Below, piece after piece: positions 39,771 through 42,555 of a stretch of 42,555 nucleotides of DNA; position 1 is the stretch's first letter, and each line of letters opens with the position of its first letter. The notes under the pieces are model-generated. The model was not told where the DNA came from and ran no database searches. It worked only from the letters and a program-made list of their open reading frames with translations. The position numbers and the translations under genes were made by a program. Source of the stretch: Methylomonas sp. Its GTDB lineage: Bacteria; Pseudomonadota; Gammaproteobacteria; Methylococcales; Methylomonadaceae. Location: positions 1 through 42,555 of the forward strand of contig JALSLW010000075.1 in assembly GCA_026988155.1 (NCBI GenBank), given 5' to 3'.

Positions 39771-41871
39771 AAACTTTTACAGACTAGGTTTGCTAATCTG
39801 TCTAACGCTCCAAATTAGCTGTGTGACCCAGCCAGAAATGATATTGCCACCAGCCTTGCCAGACCCTGCCACCCTAATAAAGCCCCAAACCGACATTTTT
39901 AAAACGGTTGAAAATGAGAGACAGCCAAAGCGCGTAAAAATATTGCCCTCTTTTTCTGATGCCAATGCAAAAAAAACTGCGAAAAAGGTAGCCGCTAAAT
40001 TTGAATTGCCCAAAGGCAGGTTAACGCTAAATGCAGAGGACTTGCCGTTAAAAAACTTTATCCATTTAGCCCTGGGGGAAATACTGCAAATACCCTTTGA
40101 AATGGATCAAGCCGTTGCCAATAATAAATCTCCTGTTAATCTGCATGTAACCAAGCCTCTGCCGGCAGACCAGATGCTAGAAATTGTTGAACAGGTTCTT
40201 GCCACCTACGATGTAGCAATAACGCCGACAGAACATGGATTAAAAGTATTGCCAAGAGCCAGCTTAAAAGACATGCCAGCTACCTTATCCGTCAAGCATG
40301 ACAAAATAGGCTATGGACAAATAATAGAAGTGATCCCTCTGCAATATGCAGAAATGTCAGAATTAAATGCTATTTCAGGCTCTATTTTTCAACTGGGAAA
40401 ATATGGCAGAATCAATTACAACAAGCGCCTCAATGCAGTGATAGCAATAGGAGAAGCAAAGCGCGTAAAACGCTTTAGAGAATTTGTAGACTTTCTCGAC
40501 AGAGCGGGCTTTAGCAAACACCAGTTAAGGCTTATCCGCCCCATCTATTGGCAGGCAGAAGACCTGGCCAAGCAATTAATCAATTTACTGAAAGTGCAGG
40601 GGATTCCAACCTCAGATGACGCCAACAATAACAGCTCAGTCGTTATTCAGGCCGTGGGTTCAATGAACACACTGCTAGTCACCAGTCCGCAAAAAAAATG
40701 GATGCGCCAGGCAGAAGCACTTATAAAACAGCTGGACGATGCAGATGCCGCAGGCCCAAAAATGCGTAGCTTTATTTATTTTACCAAGCACCGTCCAGCG
40801 GATGAATTGGGCGAATTAATAAACAGCGCAATAGGAAGTGGCCTGCAGCCCAGCAAAGAAGAGGTAGGGATAAAAAGAGGGAGGGGCATTGGGGTAGATA
40901 TAAGGCGGACTGAAGCCAGAAAATCAGGAGAAAAAACAGTTCGCAAATCAATTAACATTTCTGAAACAAATGATATTCAAATACAAAACCTTAAAGTGAT
41001 TGTTGATGATAAACGCAGCGCTTTAATTTTTATAGGTCGGGCATCTGCCTATGAAATGGTCGTTCCCATTTTAAAAGCACTGGATATTCCCGTAAGGCAA
41101 GTATTAATTGAAATAACAGTGGCAGATATCACCTTAAATACAAGTGAACAGCTAGGTGTTGAATGGTCAATTACAGATGTGGATATAGGAGCCACAGTCA
41201 GTAGCTTAGGGACGATGGCGCTAACAGGCGTAGGGCTGGGTCTGGCTGAAGGTGGGTTAGGCTACGCATTTACAGACAAAGCTACCGGCATAAAAGCAAA
41301 GCTTAATGCACTAGCTACTACCGGCAAAGCTAAAATTCTATCCACCCCCTCTATATTGGCAATGGACGGAGAAACCGCGCATATCCAGGTAGGTTCGCAA
41401 ATATCAGTAGTTAACAGTGAATTAAGTAACTCAAACTCAACTAATAATGATGGTTCCGGCACAGGTTTATTACGTGCGTACAGCTATATAGATACCGGCG
41501 TTATCCTGGATATAAGCCCAACCATTACTGACCATGGCAGTATTTTGATGGAGTTAAGGCAGGAGGTAAGTGACGTTGGCTCAGGCGGGGGTGACCAGCC
41601 CCCCATTTTTACCCGAGAAATTGACACCGTAATCGTCGCAAACTCAGGACAAACTATATTATTGGGAGGCTTAATTACCCGTAACAAAACTGATGATGGA
41701 ACTAAAGTACCGTTACTGGGGGATATCCCCTACCTGGGGGCGCTGTTCCGTACCACAAAAATCAAAGAGCACAGCACCGAAATGATAATGTTGATAACGC
41801 CGCATATTATAAAAGATCAGTATGATGCGGCAGAACTGACTCAATCTTACCGAAACCGGCTGGGATGGTAA
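39745..41871 (+). CDS. gspD: Type II secretion secretin GspD, lipoprotein-like N-terminus
   Basis: GspD forms the outer-membrane gate. The 708-residue product has an N-terminal hydrophobic signal ending LTLQISC (C26), which looks like a lipoprotein site, though glutamine at -3 is not ideal. N0 to N3 domains follow (about 85-440), then a secretin core (about 445-700). The core includes VEWSI, STPSILAMDGETAHIQVGSQI and VPLLGDIPYLGALFRTTKIKEHSTEMIMLITPHI. The lipid anchor would reduce the need for a pilotin, as reported for XpsD. AGGAGAAGAAAGG precedes ATG 39745. It is the last gene of the operon; no intrinsic terminator follows. Confidence 0.95.
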   Translation: MYIYSRNIKNFYRLGLLICLTLQISCVTQPEMILPPALPDPATLIKPQTDIFKTVENERQPKRVKILPSFSDANAKKTAKKVAAKFELPKGRLTLNAEDLPLKNFIHLALGEILQIPFEMDQAVANNKSPVNLHVTKPLPADQMLEIVEQVLATYDVAITPTEHGLKVLPRASLKDMPATLSVKHDKIGYGQIIEVIPLQYAEMSELNAISGSIFQLGKYGRINYNKRLNAVIAIGEAKRVKRFREFVDFLDRAGFSKHQLRLIRPIYWQAEDLAKQLINLLKVQGIPTSDDANNNSSVVIQAVGSMNTLLVTSPQKKWMRQAEALIKQLDDADAAGPKMRSFIYFTKHRPADELGELINSAIGSGLQPSKEEVGIKRGRGIGVDIRRTEARKSGEKTVRKSINISETNDIQIQNLKVIVDDKRSALIFIGRASAYEMVVPILKALDIPVRQVLIEITVADITLNTSEQLGVEWSITDVDIGATVSSLGTMALTGVGLGLAEGGLGYAFTDKATGIKAKLNALATTGKAKILSTPSILAMDGETAHIQVGSQISVVNSELSNSNSTNNDGSGTGLLRAYSYIDTGVILDISPTITDHGSILMELRQEVSDVGSGGGDQPPIFTREIDTVIVANSGQTILLGGLITRNKTDDGTKVPLLGDIPYLGALFRTTKIKEHSTEMIMLITPHIIKDQYDAAELTQSYRNRLGW

Positions 41872-41997
41872 CCGCAGATGTGTATTGTCAATGAGAGTAG
41901 TGCCCAGCAAGCAGATCAACACCCTTCCAATAGAAAAGTAAGGAAGAGGAGAGCTTTGTAAAAAAGTAGAAGATAAGTATTGTGCCCCTTTTCACCC

Positions 41998-42083
41998 AAG
42001 GTATTGTCTTCCCTCCCCCTTAGAAAAAGGGGGATTGAGGGGGATTATAAAAAAAAACAGCAGAAGATAAGTAGTGTGTCCCC
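41998..42083 (+). repeat. Direct repeat unit, copy 1 (about 86 bp)
   Basis: It begins AAGGTATTGTCTTCCCTCCC, continues with TTAGAAAAAGGGGGATTGAG, and ends CAGCAGAAGATAAGTAGTGT plus CCCC. The CCCCCTTAGAAAAAGGGGG part forms a hairpin. Copy 2 is at 42191-42273. A third, partial copy of the right end lies at 41968-41988 (AGAAGATAAGTATTGTGCCCC without its left part). Confidence 0.8.
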
Positions 42084-42105
42084 ATTTCTAAAGCAAAAAT
42101 ATTCG

Positions 42106-42154
42106 GAGTCGGGACTTTAGTCCCTAAAAAATACGGGGCTAAAGCCCCATCTCC
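42106..42154. repeat. Twin palindromes GGGACTTTAGTCCC and GGGGCTAAAGCCCC
   Basis: Two short hairpins (42111-42124 and 42135-42148) are separated by TAAAAAATAC and flanked by GGAG and CTCC, which can pair around both. This GGGACTTTAGTCCC / GGGGCTAAAGCCCC pairing resembles dispersed palindromes of many bacterial genomes. No role is established from this sequence. Confidence 0.65.
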
Positions 42155-42190
42155 AAGCTTAATTAGCTCAATAAATAAACAGCTTAACTC

Positions 42191-42273
42191 AAGGCATTGC
42201 CTACCTCCCCCTTAGAAAAAGGGGGGTTGAGGGGGATTTTATAAAAACAGCAGAAGATAAACATTGTGCCCCC
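42191..42273 (+). repeat. Direct repeat unit, copy 2 (about 83 bp)
   Basis: The same unit as at 41998-42083: AAGGCATTGCCTACCTCCCC, TTAGAAAAAGGGGGGTTGAG, CAGCAGAAGATAAACATTGT then CCCC. A few substitutions separate the copies, so they are old duplicates or independent insertions. The hairpin core is kept in both. Confidence 0.8.
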
Positions 42274-42428
42274 TTTTTCTGAAAACTCATCGAAGGACGC
42301 AGAGCAAGGCAATGATATTAAAAGAAAGATAGATTAATGCGACCCACTATTTTTAATCGCAATAATAACAGCTAAATCCAAATTAGTTAGCTCTGTGACT
42401 GCAGCAGGCGAATTTTTTACCAGCAACT

Positions 42429-42491
42429 GCCTAACGAATAAGGTTAGATTGTGATCGCGAAGCGAGCCACAATCTGAACCGTTTGTTGGAC
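42429..42491 (-). repeat. Integron attC-like recombination site
   Basis: Read on the minus strand: R'' = GTCCAAC (RYYYAAC), L'' arm GGTTCAGATTGTGG, a central TCGC-TTC-GCGA hairpin, the L' arm CACAATCTAACC, and R' = GTTAGGC (GTTRRRY). The arms pair GGTT-AGATTGTG with one extra C on the L'' side, the extrahelical base typical of attC. The 63-bp size is in the normal range. All hallmarks of attC are present, which makes this a strong match, but no integrase gene is visible in the window. Confidence 0.7.
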
Positions 42492-42500
42492 AAGCCCGGT

Positions 42501-42554
42501 TTACCCTTTGAGATGAATTCCGCTATTGCAAATAGCTTTTTGCTGAACAGCCCG
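42501..42554 (-). CDS. C-terminal end of a possible integron cassette gene (cut by window end)
   Basis: On the minus strand the last 17 codons read RAVQQKAICNSGIHLKG and stop at TAA (42501-42503), nine bases before the attC-like R'' box. Cassette genes usually end just before their attC in this orientation, so this could be the tail of a cassette gene lying to the right. The piece is too short to assign and could be chance. Confidence 0.35.
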   Translation of the reverse strand, partial: RAVQQKAICNSGIHLKG

Positions 42555-42555
42555 A

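Larger units (their letters stand above)
41872..42428. other. Repeat-rich intergenic region after gspD
   Basis: No gene is supported. The segment contains three copies of a direct repeat unit and two hairpin palindromes, annotated separately. On the minus strand, an open frame through the attC-like site continues to about 42336, ending DLAVIIAIKNSGSH. It has no start signal and is probably not coding. Confidence 0.5.

Noticed and set aside
41998-42273. Possible CRISPR array
   Set aside because: Only two full repeats plus one partial copy, unevenly spaced, each with an internal hairpin and long unit; no cas genes nearby.
42336-42525. Minus-strand open frame running through the attC-like site (about 60 codons, ends IKNSGSH)
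   Set aside because: It crosses the recombination site and has no start signal; such frames through attC sites are usually spurious.

Overview
The window reads as chromosomal DNA of a gammaproteobacterium with AT-leaning base composition. The gene order atpIBEFHAGDC followed by glmU, the pdxA-rsmA pair and an Xps-type type II secretion operon all point to this class. A periplasmic methanethiol oxidase cluster (SBP56 plus Sco/MauG) would suit a methanotroph or methylotroph (Methylococcales-like) or a sulfur-metabolising relative. The genus cannot be fixed from the sequence alone.

Layout. 1-1.8 kb is a graveyard of mobile DNA: the 3' end of an IS21-type istA/istB pair with an internal deletion, then a broken IS5-like transposase gene carrying a 154-bp palindromic MITE-like insertion. 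1.8-3.7 kb holds tRNA-Glu, dcd and mostly non-coding DNA. 3.7-7.3 kb is a compact cluster: a DUF4242 protein, methanethiol oxidase (SBP56) and a large protein that joins a Sco copper-chaperone domain to a di-haem MauG/peroxidase domain. 7.8-14.7 kb is the complete F1Fo ATP synthase operon with a near-consensus promoter and a terminator, followed by glmU. pdxA-rsmA run on the opposite strand. 18.3-26.8 kb holds an MMPL/RND exporter, a small cysteine-containing periplasmic protein, hspQ, ribA, a Lon-type protease, a DUF2782 protein, a coiled-coil membrane protein and a rhomboid protease. 26.9-31.3 kb is an RND efflux pair (membrane fusion protein plus permease). 31.7-41.9 kb is an eleven-gene type II secretion operon in the Xps order E-F-G-H-I-J-K-L-M-N-D.

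How the genes work together. The mtoX cluster would oxidise methanethiol in the periplasm; the Sco-MauG protein is a plausible maturation factor for the copper or redox centre. The secretion operon encodes the ATPase, platform, five (pseudo)pilins, the L/M/N inner-membrane assembly and the secretin. No prepilin peptidase or pilotin is present, so these must lie elsewhere.

Most notable signals outside ordinary genes: a Sco-MauG gene fusion next to mtoX; two related MITE-like elements (1162-1315 and 31321-31478), one of which supplies the stop codon of the RND permease; an integron-type attC site at 42429-42491 on the minus strand with what looks like the tail of a cassette gene beside it; and a cluster of direct repeats and palindromes between gspD and that attC site.
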